A stretch of DNA of 64,000 nucleotides from a virus, in IMG/VR virus record IMGVR_UViG_3300013126_000014, positions 53,788-117,787 of that record; one strand, written 5' to 3'. Numbering within the stretch: position 1 is the stretch's first letter; each line of letters starts with the position of its first letter. The notes beneath the pieces were generated by a model. That model made no database searches. It was not told the origin of the DNA and saw only the letters and a list, made by a program, of their open reading frames with translations. The position numbers and the translations under genes were made by a program. Of this stretch, positions 21,001-29,258 are shown one piece after another.

Positions 21001-24000
21001 CAACGATATTCTAACAGCAGGATATGTTAACATAGATGATGTCGACGCCACAATCTTTGATCTGTCAGAATTTTCAATGTTGAACGATAGATTAGACATA
21101 ATTGGCAATGGATATAGTATATGGGTGGCTAAAGATTACACTCAAGATTGGAATGTATATCGTGTCACTGAAACGGATAATGATGTAATCTTCTTAACTA
21201 ATGCATTAGATGGATACATCACATTTACAACCAATTTACCTCATGGACTTTTGGTCAATAGCATATTTATGGTTAGAAATTTTAACGCTGCGTTCGACGG
21301 TTTCTATCAGGTAAATTCAGTGGACGATCTGACTAGAGTAACAGTGTCATACGCTGGGGATACTTCTGAGTTGTCAGAATTAAATGGTCGCGGGACACTG
21401 TTTGTACTGGATAGTTTGCGATTCCAATTTATGGAAGAGGCACGAAAATATGTTCCTCCACATGGTTGGAAAGAAGGAGAGAAGATCTGGATTGACTTAG
21501 ATGCTCCGACTAGTTTTGTCCAAGGGCAACCATACGAAACAGGCAATAACCTGTGGAAAGTTTATGAAAAACGTATGCCATGGAATCTGAAACAGCAATT
21601 AACCAAAGGCGAAGAAGAATATGCTGCAAATGATGGGTTTGGCACTAGTGTAAAACTAAGCGCAGATGGGTTAATTGCTGTTACTGGTAATCCCCTTTCT
21701 GGTTCTACTGGTACAGTTAGCACGTTTGCTAAAAATTCAACTAATGAATTTATACAGACATTTACTATTGTTCCGGATACTGGGAATGTATCAGAGTTTG
21801 GAACTAGTATTGACCTATCTACTAATCGAATCGCAGTGGGCGCACCGGGCAGCAATAACGACAATGGTTACGTATATGTTTATAAAAAACTACAGGATGT
21901 AGCATCGTACGATCGATCACAAGTGATCGTGGGTAACTTATCTGCATCTGGTGATCGATTTGGCTTTAGTGTAAGTTTAGACGAATTTGGCGAATGGTTA
22001 TATGTTGGTGCTCCAGGAAATGACAAAGTATATATTTACGGATTGAATAAGAGTGTCACTGAGCGAGAACACGTAGAGTCTGTTAATAATTTAAATATCC
22101 TTTCGTTAAGCGCAAACATCACTGCAAATATTGGTGACCATATTACTCAACCTACTACAGGTGCTGATCTAATAGTTACGGCAAATGTGTCTAATGGAAG
22201 TAATGTAGAAGTAAGTGCATTAACTAATATTGTCACTGGGGTAAGTTCTGGCAACATCCAGATTGTAAATGTTAACATACACGGTGACCCTATAGCGATC
22301 ACCAATGTAGCAATTTATCCTACTGCTACATATACTTCGTCGACTCGAAATTCTATTAGTCTTTCATTCACCCCCGATGTTGCAGATGATGCAAATAGTC
22401 TACTAGTAACTAGCAGAGAGCGTACATACATACCAAATGTTGACTATACACTTAGTGGAACAACAGTAACATTTTCAGCTAATATAGAACAAAATGATAT
22501 TAGTATCAAGCAAGCACCATATTACTCATTGGTATCAACAGTACAGGGCGCCGCGGGTAGCGAATTTGGATATGTAGTTGACAGCAGTTATGACGGAGCA
22601 CAACTTGGGGTTGGTGCACCAAACGAAACAGTTAACGTAGGTATAAGAACTGATGGAATTAAAGTTGCTATACCAGTAGGCACGGCAACTGCGAATATTG
22701 TTAGTTATACTGAGTATGTTGGAGCAGGCGCAGTATTTATATACGATCGTGTAATTGAAGCATTTGAAAGCACAGGCAATCAAGATTATACTACAAACGG
22801 TACTATCGGAGCAGTGCATAAGGTTACAATTGATAACATTGAAATTCCATTTAGTGAGTACCAAACATCGTTCACTACCCCATCACTGGCAAATAACGTA
22901 GTTAGATTTATTACTCCACCAGACGTTGGTAAAGTTGTTTATATAGAAACTAACGAAATTAACCTACTAGAGAAATTAATAGGTATCGACAGCCTTGAGG
23001 GCGGCCTAGAAGCTATTCAGAGCGGCGCAAGATTTGGTACTAGCTTGACAATCTGTTCAAACAACTGTGCATTTTACATTGGCGCTCCGTATTACAACAA
23101 CGGCACAACATACAACACTGGCGCAGTTTGGAAATTCCATAGTAGAGGTCGGTTATATGGTACTAACACAGGCTACGCAATTAACCCAACATTTGCTCCA
23201 AACGATACAATCCGATTAGATAACTTTGAAGTTCGAGTTAATCTTGGATTAAGCGGAAACATATCAGTGACCACTGGTGATTTTATTACACAACCTAGTT
23301 CAGGCGCAAACGTTGCTGTCACTGAGGATACCTCTGGAAATTATATTAAAATTTCAGATTACGCCGACGCTAATGTATTTGTTGTTGGTTCTGGAAACAT
23401 CTACGTGAATGGTGCTGATGCTAATGTAACTGTACGATCAACAAGTTTAGATGAATTTGTTGAAGATATTAATTCAGCTGATTTACTAGGCATTACCGCA
23501 ACAAATGAAGGCGGTAAATTAAGAATTGACTCAGACAAAACTGTGGCCAAAAACTTGTTACGTATTCTATCTGGTAGAAACATATCAGCGAACCCACAAG
23601 GCGTATCAAATGTTTACTCGTCGGCTGAACTAGCGGTATTTGCGTTCATGCAGATTATTATCAATCCGTACAACTCAACTAACGAGTATTTTGGTAATAA
23701 AGTTATTTTGGCAAGAAACGCTTATATGTTGGTAATTGGTAGCGAGCGTGGTACCACTAAAAAATATACAACATTTGACGATGCAACTACTACATTGGAT
23801 AGCGATTCTACTGCGTTCTTTGACAGCATCAAAGGCAGCGGTAGTGTATACATTTATGAATTATACGATGATCCTCGAGACGAGGTTGAAAATCCAGGGC
23901 GATATGCTTTTGCACAGCAACTCAACCCAGGTGATCTAAATCCGGGCGATCGATTTGGAGCCGCAGTTGATATCGTAGGAGACACAATTATTGTAAGTAG

Positions 24001-27000
24001 TCCAGGCGACGATACTACATTGACTGATGCAGGAAGTGTATACATATTTGAAAATCCTACTAGAACCAGAGGTTGGAACTTAATAAGATATCAACAACCT
24101 AAAGTTGATACAGATAGTGTGAATCATATTTTCTTATACAATAAAAATGCTAATACCATTTTAACTAACTTAGAATTCATTGATCCAGCTAAAGGAAAAA
24201 TACCAGGGTTAGCAGAACAAGAAATTGACTATAAAACAGCTTACGACCCTGCCAAATACAATCGAGGATCCAATCCTCGAACAGCGGTTAATTCTGATCT
24301 GTACTGGGGCGCTGAACAATTAGGGCAAGTTTGGTGGGATTTAGATCGTGTTCGATATATTGACTACGAACAAGATTCGTTAACATATCGTTCTATTAAT
24401 TGGGGTAGATTGTTCCCAGATAGTACTATAGAAATTCTTGAGTGGGCCGAAAGTGATGTCTTACCTAGTCAATATGTTGATACATACCCAAATCGAGGCG
24501 TACCTAAATACCAAGACGATAGTGCATACGTTGAAGTGAGTTATGTTGATAGTTTAACTAATAACATTACAAGTAAGTATTATTTCTGGGTGGGCGGAAG
24601 AACTGATCTGGACACTGTGACTGCTCCAAATCGTCGATTACCGTTAACAGTAATTTCCTCATTGATAGAAAATCCTAAATCGGCTGGTGTTGCTTATGCT
24701 GCTATTGTGCAGAATAATGCTGTGATTTTATATAACGTAGGCTCATACCTAAGTGCCAGCGATACTATTTTACATCTTGACTACGAAGTTGTTAAAAATA
24801 ACAGTATAATTCACAGTGAATATGAACTGATACAGAAAGGTAATGCTTTAAGTTTTGTTCCGGCTAAAATATTAAACAAATTGATTGATAGTTTAAGCGG
24901 CATTGATGCCGCAGGCGCAGTGGTTCCGGACCCTAAATTAAGTGTAGCAGATAGATTGGGGGTCGGATTCCGCCCACGACAAAGTATGTTTGTTGATCGG
25001 TTAGCTGCTATGAACGATTTAGTTCAGTATGTTAACGGTATTTTAATTAAGAAACCAATTGCAAGACAATACGATTTAACAAAACTGAATTCTGCAGAGC
25101 CTATGCCCAACGCAAAACTTGGTGAATACGACCAACTAGTGGCCACAGAAGAGGCATTGGCTTATATTGATGTTACAAATCTACCTGTAGGCTACAAAAT
25201 ATTAATTGAGACGGATACTACTCAGGACAATTTATGGGTACTATACACCTTAAATCAAGATTTAGTGTGGGAAATTGCCCGAGTACAATCATATAAAACA
25301 AACCTGTATTGGGAATATGTCGACTGGTACGCAGAAGGATATGATAATACTATACAAGTGGACTATGCAGTTACTACTATTATTGATGCACTGAAATTGC
25401 AGGCAGAACCAGGCAGTGAAATTCTTGTTCGTGTTGAACTAGGCGAAACTGGCGGCTGGAATATCCTTGTTGTTAACGACCAAGGCGGATTTGATGTTGT
25501 GGGTATTCAAAACGGTACCATACAACTTAAATCAAATCTTGGGGACTTTGCTAACAATGAATTAGGATTCAGTAATCAAGGGTTTGATGTTAACCGATGG
25601 GATCAAAACCCAAACGTTGAGATTCGTTATATTATTCAAGCTCTTCACGAAGACATTTTTATTAATGAACTAGGCGCAGAAACTAATAAGCTGTTCTTTG
25701 TAATGGTTAACTACCTATTCGGCGAACAAAAATATGTAGATTGGATCTTTAAAACTAGTTTTATTAGCGTAACGCACAGTCTGAGAGAATTAAATCAATT
25801 CCCTAATTACATTAAAGACAATCAAACCTACTACCAAGATTATATCAATGAAGTTAAACCTTACTCGACTAAAATTCGAGAATATTTAGTTGGCTACAAC
25901 AGTTTAGACCTCTTTGAAGGTAGTGTAACTGATTTTGATCTGCCTCCATACTACGATACTGATACTAAAATATTTAGAAGTCCAAGCGGTGAGGAAGTAG
26001 TTAAAGATCAAGCACTATGGCAAACTGATGTATACAGCCAATGGTACCAAAATAGAAATAATACTGTAGTAAGTATATTAGTTGAAGATGGCGGTAGTGG
26101 TTACACAGATGAGCCAATTATAACTATTATTGGCGGCGGTAGTGGTGTAACTTCAGCAACCGCAAGAGCTGTAATTGATTTTGACACTGGAGCAGTAACC
26201 AACATCATTGTTACTAATCCGGGCAGCGGATACTTTGTAACTCCAACAGTGATAGTCAATGGATCAAGTACGGTTCCGGCACGTGCATATGCAGTGTTGC
26301 AAAATAACCAAGTTAGAAACATTAACACTACGTTAAAATTTGATCGTATTTCTTATACTAGCAGTGTAATAGATTGGTCTGCAAATACCTCCTTAACAGC
26401 AAACACTATAGTAAGCTATAATGGGGTAGGATATAGAGTTAATGCAAATATTACAACCGGTAGTAGCTTCAATCCTGACAATTACACAAGAGTAAATGCT
26501 AGCGAGTTTGACAATGCTAATGACCGTATCATGGCATATTATGCACCAAGTGACACAATGCCTGCTCGAGATCTAGGGCAACTACTAAAAGGCATAGATT
26601 ACCCTGGGGTACAGGTAACGGGATTAAATTTTGATCAACAACCTGGATATGATGGTGCTGGCGGCTTTGACAAAATATTATTTGACAATGTTCAATATGA
26701 CGAAGATGGTAACCCTATATTGGGCGACAGCACTGTAGATACATTAATCAGTAGTTTATATACTGATTCTACTCTAGGAACACGAGCAGAGGATATCAAT
26801 TTAGATGGCGGAGAATACGTAGATGCTTATTCAAGTCATGCCCCGGAAGAACTTATCCCAGGGATTGTTTTTGATACCTTAGATATTCAAGTGTATACTA
26901 AAGTTGATTCTAACGTGAATGTGTTAGGTTACAGAATATTCAATAATATGGTAAGAAATGAAAGCTTCTTGCGTATATCCAATGCGTTCTCAACATTGTT

Positions 27001-28012
27001 GGCGCAGGACTTATTGATCACAGATACTGAGATTAAAGTCATTGATGCATCCAAATGTCCAGAACCGAGTCCAGGAACTGCTACACCTGGGGTGGTATTT
27101 GTTGGGGCAGAACGCATTACATATTTTGTGAGAGATTTAACAACTAACACATTGAGCCAACTGCGACGTGGTACACAGGGTACTGGAACTCCGGCGGTGC
27201 ATGCCGAGTTTACTAAAGTGGTTGATGCTAGCCTAAATCAAGTAGTACCAAGTGTTACTAAAGGTAATGTTACATACACAACAACTACCTCAATTAATGC
27301 AACTAAATCTCCAAGTTTCAAACTGAAACTAACTGGCAATATTACGGCAAATGTTGGGGATGTGATTACTCAGGCAACTAGCGGTGCAAATGTTAGGGTA
27401 GTGGGTACTGATTGGGAAGATAGCGATACAATTTGGTATACTAGAAACTCAAACAACCCATTTGAATTTACAGATATTCAATTGCAGTTTAGCGCCAACT
27501 TGACAATATTTGCTGGAGACATCGTAACACAAGAATCTTCTTCTGCAAATTTAACTGTGATCACTACTGTATACGACACTGCTAATGTTATTCTGCGTTA
27601 CAACTCACTCGAAACACTTAATGTTAGTGGAGGCAATCTGTTAGTAAACGGTGTTGACTCTGGTTATACCGCTATTACAATATATGCCGATCCTGTAGCT
27701 ACAAGTAATTTAGCAGTCAACGGCATATATACAACTGACATTTATCCAGTTAGCAGAACTATTCTTGGATCGGTGAATCAAAACGGCAATGTAACTGTGG
27801 GCGCAAACGCTACTTTAGCGACAACAAGTATCTGGTACAATTTAGGTAATGGCACTACAACAAATACCGACGGAGCAGGATTTGATGGAGCAACCACTGA
27901 ACAAGTTGACTTCCTGAGGGAATACCCAGCAACCTATACCATTGGTATAGTCTCTGAAGATGCGGTAAATATATTATCTACTGAAGATGATGAAATAATT
28001 ATTGAGGAATAA
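15044..28012 (+). CDS. Giant baseplate wedge protein, gp7-like, with embedded beta-propeller
   Basis: A single 4322-residue frame directly after gp6, at the position of gp7 in T4 (1032 aa). The N-terminus (MALRKTLKFLPEIFQTDAND and a YYGGITNNHSRLFNNEFYSF segment) resembles the first protein after gp6 in marine T4-like phages, which I take as gp7-like. Residues about 2196-3002 contain seven FG-GAP-like units (FGxSV...GAP...G.VYIY), the signature of an integrin-alpha-type seven-bladed propeller. Four copies of a 'GNITANxGDxITQxxSGAN' module occur, two between blades and two near the C-terminus. GSGY repeats lie near residues 3680-3740. No frameshift or stop interrupts it. It could be a fusion replacing gp7, gp8 and gp10. 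Confidence 0.8.
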   Translation: MALRKTLKFLPEIFQTDANDKFLSATLDQLISEPELKTVNGYIGRKFAPTYKSKDSYVTENTSDRQNYQLEPSVVVRDEQSNITFFSSYIDLLNKIKYYGGITNNHSRLFNNEFYSFDPGVSYDKLINFTQYYWLPNGPDSVAVNTSGVATEETFTVTRNPTTETYTFTTSTGLVSDTLTLARGGTYYFVVNQPGVPFWIQIEPGVDGKLNATPTISNREVLGVTNNGTDEGTITFIVPQSDAQDRFLTMGTVFNVDYATPFYSLPYNNLHNKLRSQFLNAYPQYAGITGNLDGKHLVFVDQTLATNFGEEAWTAEEVLDLDLNPILGWGEGDVVPVNQRNGVWKIILVDVGVDNDPLIRLVPVQDIEVDEKVYVKYGLGNANREFYKESDGFLYRVPVISTVQDTLYFQDAVKTNMYGDLKIIEYAGWNIDVEQDILGKKTYTSPNGVKFTSGLKIEFGSDVTPTNYQNKQYYVEGVGDAIRLVDVTLLVTPELYNDELELNYPDQSFPDYVTINRSALDLNAWSRNNRWFHRDVITATARYNNTIPVFDQTLRAQRPIVQFEGDFQLYNYGRIGKRHIDVLDLTTTDAFNQLEGEIFDVALGTTLFDGMRILFAADNDPLVRNKIYVLNLVEYEEGTPGDPVLRIKLNIAEDGENLEWDSVVVLQGQYKGSHWWFDGTNWNESQQKTGLNQDPLFEVHTQTGVSLSTYPRSSFAGTKIFGYKRPTTGTEDSILGFALSYRNFGTQGDIEFQNYFDTDTFNYVIDQESYTPHINTGFLVKIIDRNTVAHRNMWKTVVEESKQYQILNYSYTNSNTFILDVIPNPNEASIPYLKVYVNNQRLNPSNWVFDSANNSVTVNVILSTDDRIDILVYSEQVSTRGNYEVPPNLDLNAQNVDIDSLTLGQLRNHLVSLSQNSKDLIGEVLAASNLRDLEVKSQGGNILQHSAGVPYASLFLLDDTANFVDAVRYTQREYAKFKNKFLELSASLTGIDPTNPAASVDLILTEMNKIKNSTFPWFYSDMVPYGPLKTIVADGYTVFDPTVRSYEITNVFNSQQLSNKAVLIYLNDVQLVIGNDYTFDTDRPAITFNDNLELAIDDVIKIVEYSNTDGNYIPETPTKLGLYPKFVPEIFLDDTYRDPINVIRGHDGSVTPAFDDYRDNFILELEKRIYNNIKLPETELPREIYNVIPGKFRDSDYTISEFNSILSGSFLSWIGNNRLDYSSNETFESNDPFTWNYSRFVDRIDGEPLPGSWRACFQYFYDTDSPHLRPWKMLGFSSKPDWWEGYYGPAPYTGGNTLLWDDLEVGRIVDGDRAGTDARFARPGLSQIIPVDENGGLISPAGILTKAFNSSNAATAWAVGNQGPVETAWRRSSDYPYAIQIAMALAKPAKYFGLFINAFNYSKNNDLDQYLTAENHHLVQSAININGDRSGGVVVRSAGYLNWIANYLTNMGVNPVEKISSMLTNFTVNLAYKMAGFTDQSYVQVLAEQSSPSSTNDSVVVPAENYKVHLYKSTPVDRINYSAVIVEKTTNGFTVRGYNLLNPYFTIIPSTVNSNATKIKVLDSEGVVYFDYKPIKLTVPYGYEFKNQQQVVDFLISYERFLIAQGFVFAEIDEALAEVRNFKLSVKEFLFWAQQGWTTGSVLVLSPAGENIRCNTSGAIVDGIQDDQYTTKVLDQNFKLVKNNNYNVMRSPTEFKLSLTNDQVVGFVDLNLVQYEHVLIFDNTTVFNDIIYKPELGNRQYRLKLIGQKTDNWDGSLYAPGFLYNSGEVDAWQSGKDYLKGDLVEFKDQFYVALNNISAADDFKFLDWKLADYGQVQKGLLSNFSSIAVKSQSYYDPYGYFNDADQVKYSHGLIGFKPRQYLDDLGVNETSQIEFYKGYIRQKGTPNAFDALTQAQFNNLASDINYFEEWAVRIGEYGAVDTNPYIEIPLDEKAFSVNPATAEFVYGTRRNEGDGVTIFNSSQLYRLTDQYNGNIALNRDNNSDYSNDILTAGYVNIDDVDATIFDLSEFSMLNDRLDIIGNGYSIWVAKDYTQDWNVYRVTETDNDVIFLTNALDGYITFTTNLPHGLLVNSIFMVRNFNAAFDGFYQVNSVDDLTRVTVSYAGDTSELSELNGRGTLFVLDSLRFQFMEEARKYVPPHGWKEGEKIWIDLDAPTSFVQGQPYETGNNLWKVYEKRMPWNLKQQLTKGEEEYAANDGFGTSVKLSADGLIAVTGNPLSGSTGTVSTFAKNSTNEFIQTFTIVPDTGNVSEFGTSIDLSTNRIAVGAPGSNNDNGYVYVYKKLQDVASYDRSQVIVGNLSASGDRFGFSVSLDEFGEWLYVGAPGNDKVYIYGLNKSVTEREHVESVNNLNILSLSANITANIGDHITQPTTGADLIVTANVSNGSNVEVSALTNIVTGVSSGNIQIVNVNIHGDPIAITNVAIYPTATYTSSTRNSISLSFTPDVADDANSLLVTSRERTYIPNVDYTLSGTTVTFSANIEQNDISIKQAPYYSLVSTVQGAAGSEFGYVVDSSYDGAQLGVGAPNETVNVGIRTDGIKVAIPVGTATANIVSYTEYVGAGAVFIYDRVIEAFESTGNQDYTTNGTIGAVHKVTIDNIEIPFSEYQTSFTTPSLANNVVRFITPPDVGKVVYIETNEINLLEKLIGIDSLEGGLEAIQSGARFGTSLTICSNNCAFYIGAPYYNNGTTYNTGAVWKFHSRGRLYGTNTGYAINPTFAPNDTIRLDNFEVRVNLGLSGNISVTTGDFITQPSSGANVAVTEDTSGNYIKISDYADANVFVVGSGNIYVNGADANVTVRSTSLDEFVEDINSADLLGITATNEGGKLRIDSDKTVAKNLLRILSGRNISANPQGVSNVYSSAELAVFAFMQIIINPYNSTNEYFGNKVILARNAYMLVIGSERGTTKKYTTFDDATTTLDSDSTAFFDSIKGSGSVYIYELYDDPRDEVENPGRYAFAQQLNPGDLNPGDRFGAAVDIVGDTIIVSSPGDDTTLTDAGSVYIFENPTRTRGWNLIRYQQPKVDTDSVNHIFLYNKNANTILTNLEFIDPAKGKIPGLAEQEIDYKTAYDPAKYNRGSNPRTAVNSDLYWGAEQLGQVWWDLDRVRYIDYEQDSLTYRSINWGRLFPDSTIEILEWAESDVLPSQYVDTYPNRGVPKYQDDSAYVEVSYVDSLTNNITSKYYFWVGGRTDLDTVTAPNRRLPLTVISSLIENPKSAGVAYAAIVQNNAVILYNVGSYLSASDTILHLDYEVVKNNSIIHSEYELIQKGNALSFVPAKILNKLIDSLSGIDAAGAVVPDPKLSVADRLGVGFRPRQSMFVDRLAAMNDLVQYVNGILIKKPIARQYDLTKLNSAEPMPNAKLGEYDQLVATEEALAYIDVTNLPVGYKILIETDTTQDNLWVLYTLNQDLVWEIARVQSYKTNLYWEYVDWYAEGYDNTIQVDYAVTTIIDALKLQAEPGSEILVRVELGETGGWNILVVNDQGGFDVVGIQNGTIQLKSNLGDFANNELGFSNQGFDVNRWDQNPNVEIRYIIQALHEDIFINELGAETNKLFFVMVNYLFGEQKYVDWIFKTSFISVTHSLRELNQFPNYIKDNQTYYQDYINEVKPYSTKIREYLVGYNSLDLFEGSVTDFDLPPYYDTDTKIFRSPSGEEVVKDQALWQTDVYSQWYQNRNNTVVSILVEDGGSGYTDEPIITIIGGGSGVTSATARAVIDFDTGAVTNIIVTNPGSGYFVTPTVIVNGSSTVPARAYAVLQNNQVRNINTTLKFDRISYTSSVIDWSANTSLTANTIVSYNGVGYRVNANITTGSSFNPDNYTRVNASEFDNANDRIMAYYAPSDTMPARDLGQLLKGIDYPGVQVTGLNFDQQPGYDGAGGFDKILFDNVQYDEDGNPILGDSTVDTLISSLYTDSTLGTRAEDINLDGGEYVDAYSSHAPEELIPGIVFDTLDIQVYTKVDSNVNVLGYRIFNNMVRNESFLRISNAFSTLLAQDLLITDTEIKVIDASKCPEPSPGTATPGVVFVGAERITYFVRDLTTNTLSQLRRGTQGTGTPAVHAEFTKVVDASLNQVVPSVTKGNVTYTTTTSINATKSPSFKLKLTGNITANVGDVITQATSGANVRVVGTDWEDSDTIWYTRNSNNPFEFTDIQLQFSANLTIFAGDIVTQESSSANLTVITTVYDTANVILRYNSLETLNVSGGNLLVNGVDSGYTAITIYADPVATSNLAVNGIYTTDIYPVSRTILGSVNQNGNVTVGANATLATTSIWYNLGNGTTTNTDGAGFDGATTEQVDFLREYPATYTIGIVSEDAVNILSTEDDEIIIEE
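22105..22315 (+). repeat. GNIT-GD-ITQ module, copy 1 of 4
   Basis: Encodes SANITANIGDHITQPTTGAD, then a variable strand, GNIQIVNVN and GDPIAITN. It is similar to the stretches near 23245-23430, 27326-27420 and 27487-27720. It interrupts the propeller between blades 3 and 4. The copies differ at DNA level, so this is an old duplication of a small beta module. Confidence 0.65.
23245..23430 (+). repeat. GNIT-GD-ITQ module, copy 2 of 4
   Basis: Encodes SGNISVTTGDFITQPSSGAN followed by GSGNIYVNGADANVTV. It lies between propeller blades 5 and 6, in a place comparable to copy 1. Confidence 0.65.
26080..26250 (+). repeat. Paired GSGY beta repeats in the gp7-like protein
   Basis: Two units encode GGSGYTDEPIITIIGGGSG and PGSGYFVTPTVIVNGSS, separated by about 40 residues. 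The GSGY-x-x-x-P-x-V/I-x-I pattern is common in phage tail proteins and probably forms short beta-solenoid rungs or a small binding domain. Confidence 0.55.
27326..27720 (+). repeat. GNIT-GD-ITQ module, copies 3 and 4 in tandem
   Basis: Copy 3 (from 27326) encodes TGNITANVGDVITQATSGAN; copy 4 (from 27487) encodes SANLTIFAGDIVTQESSSAN followed by GGNLLVNGVD and ADPVATSN. The second half of copy 4 matches the corresponding part of copy 1 (GDPIAITN). They lie near the C-terminus of the giant protein, outside the propeller. Confidence 0.62.
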
Positions 28013-28014
28013 TA

Positions 28015-29091
28015 ATGACAATTAAAATTAGTCAACTGGGGAATGTTACAACGGTATTAGGCAATGTACTAATGCCTCTGGTAGCAAACGTTGCAGGAAC
28101 CCTTACTACTGTCAAAGGCAATGTTGATCAAGTTAAAACATACATTTTAGGTACTATAGAATCTGATTTGGCAAATTTAACAGCAAATGCAGGGTCACAG
28201 GCGGATAGTATTTCATCATTGACAGCTAACGCCGCAGTGCAGGCAGGATTAATTGCTGATCTATCAGCTAATGCTGCAGTGCAAGCAGGGCTACTATCGG
28301 GATTAGAAGCCAACGCAGCATCTCAATCAGGATTCATTGCTAATTTATCTAGCGGGACTGCAACATTTGGTAATTTAGTACCAAGCGCAAATGTAACATA
28401 TAGTTTAGGTAGCCCATCAGCCCAATGGAAAGATTTATATCTAAGTGGCAGTACCATTTACATTGGTGGCGCTGAAATTAGTATTAGTGGTGGTACAATT
28501 CAAACTACCTTACCAATATCTGCAGATATTACAGCAAACACGTTGACAGTAGCCGACACACAGCTTACATTCAGTCAAGGTAGTTACATAGATGAGACCG
28601 AAGTTGCAGGACAACCGGGAGTATATGGCCTAGCACTAAACAGCCCAGATGACGGTATTGTGGGAATGAACGCATTAGATTCCAATGCCACAGTAACTTC
28701 AAGTGTTATTGTGAGTAATGTAAGTGTACAGGTTAATGTACAAAATACTAGCGACACTGCAAACGTACACGTGTGGGCTTATTTAGAAGACGGGTCGTTA
28801 TTGTGGCCCGACCTTACAGTGCAGGCCACTGCATTTACAGCAGAGTATGTAACAGCTATTACTGATACAGAGGCAAATGTATCAGTATTGCAAGGAAATG
28901 TAGCAGCGCATGATGTTCGGCTTGGTAACCTTGAGGTCAATGGTGCAAACATTCTGGTTGACATTTCTACTTTACAAAGTAATGTAGAATTTACTATGTC
29001 AAATCTTACTCATTGGACTAGCAACGTAACTACTATCAATGATGCGTTAAACCAATTAGCTGAAAGAGTTTGGAATTTAGAAAATCCTTAA
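28015..29091 (+). CDS. Tail-fibre/baseplate-associated repeat protein
   Basis: A 358-residue protein that starts two bases after the gp7-like stop. Residues 55-110 contain four 14-residue repeats of the form L-[TSE]-A-N-A-x-x-Q-[AS]-x-x-x-x-x, probably a trimeric coiled coil or helical stalk. Next comes a segment found in many marine phage fibres (YSLGSPSAQWKDLYLSGST; residues 128-146). A second coiled-coil-like part lies at 285-355 (LQGNVAAHDVRLGNLEV and similar). There is no cysteine-rich or enzymatic motif. Its place after the baseplate genes suggests a fibre or fibre-attachment protein. Confidence 0.65.
   Translation: MTIKISQLGNVTTVLGNVLMPLVANVAGTLTTVKGNVDQVKTYILGTIESDLANLTANAGSQADSISSLTANAAVQAGLIADLSANAAVQAGLLSGLEANAASQSGFIANLSSGTATFGNLVPSANVTYSLGSPSAQWKDLYLSGSTIYIGGAEISISGGTIQTTLPISADITANTLTVADTQLTFSQGSYIDETEVAGQPGVYGLALNSPDDGIVGMNALDSNATVTSSVIVSNVSVQVNVQNTSDTANVHVWAYLEDGSLLWPDLTVQATAFTAEYVTAITDTEANVSVLQGNVAAHDVRLGNLEVNGANILVDISTLQSNVEFTMSNLTHWTSNVTTINDALNQLAERVWNLENP
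28177..28344 (+). repeat. Four tandem 42-base (14-residue) repeats
   Basis: Four in-frame units begin at 28177, 28219, 28261 and 28303, encoding LTANAGSQADSISS, LTANAAVQAGLIAD, LSANAAVQAGLLSG and LEANAASQSGFIAN. The spacing is exact and codon choice varies, so the repeat is kept at protein level. A 14-residue period fits two coiled-coil heptads. Confidence 0.8.
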
Positions 29092-29102
29092 AATAGCAGA
29101 TT

Positions 29103-29255
29103 ATGAACGAAATAAATAAGAATATAGATCAACAAACACAAACTCCAGAAGTACAGGAGAAACAGCCCGATGAGCGTGGCGGTATCTATGTGCAAGGGCA
29201 TGTTAAAATATTTGACCCAGAATCTGATGAAGTTTACGTAAATGGACGAGCATAA
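29103..29255 (+). CDS. Small conserved-looking structural-region protein (50 aa)
   Basis: A short frame from ATG 29103 to TAA 29255. The N-terminal half is Gln/Glu-rich and polar. The C-terminal half reads GHVKIFDPESDEVYVNGRA. That tail closely resembles the start of the next gene's product (GMVKIFDPVSGEIFVDKKNA), which argues that it is a real gene related to its neighbour. It lies between two structural genes in the same direction, 11 bases after one and 3 bases before the next. Function unknown; an accessory fibre or baseplate peptide is possible. Confidence 0.65.
   Translation: MNEINKNIDQQTQTPEVQEKQPDERGGIYVQGHVKIFDPESDEVYVNGRA
29111..29118 (+). promoter_or_regulatory. Possible late promoter (AATAAATA) inside a small gene
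   Basis: An AATAAATA motif identical to those before gp6 and the first baseplate gene. It lies within the first codons of the 50-residue gene, so it could only serve the genes after it. It may be chance, because AAT and ATA codons are common here. Confidence 0.3.
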
Positions 29256-29258
29256 CAA

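Larger units (their letters stand above)
21630..24050 (+). repeat. Seven FG-GAP-like units in the gp7-like protein
   Basis: Units start near 21630, 21790, 21950, 22556, 23026, 23690 and 23943. Each shows an FG(x)S/V strand, a short gap, a VGAP/IGAP/SSPG-type turn and, in most units, a closing VYIY/VYVY strand. Seven units fit a closed beta-propeller. Two copies of another module are inserted, between blades 3-4 and 5-6. Confidence 0.7.

Noticed and set aside
15044-28012. Possible frameshifts or assembly fusion behind the giant gene
   Set aside because: The frame is uninterrupted, the protein keeps one style throughout, and giant proteins after gp6 are known in marine T4-like phages.
28177-28344. 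A CRISPR-like array
   Set aside because: The four 42-base units are adjacent, in frame and vary at codon level without spacers; they encode a protein repeat.
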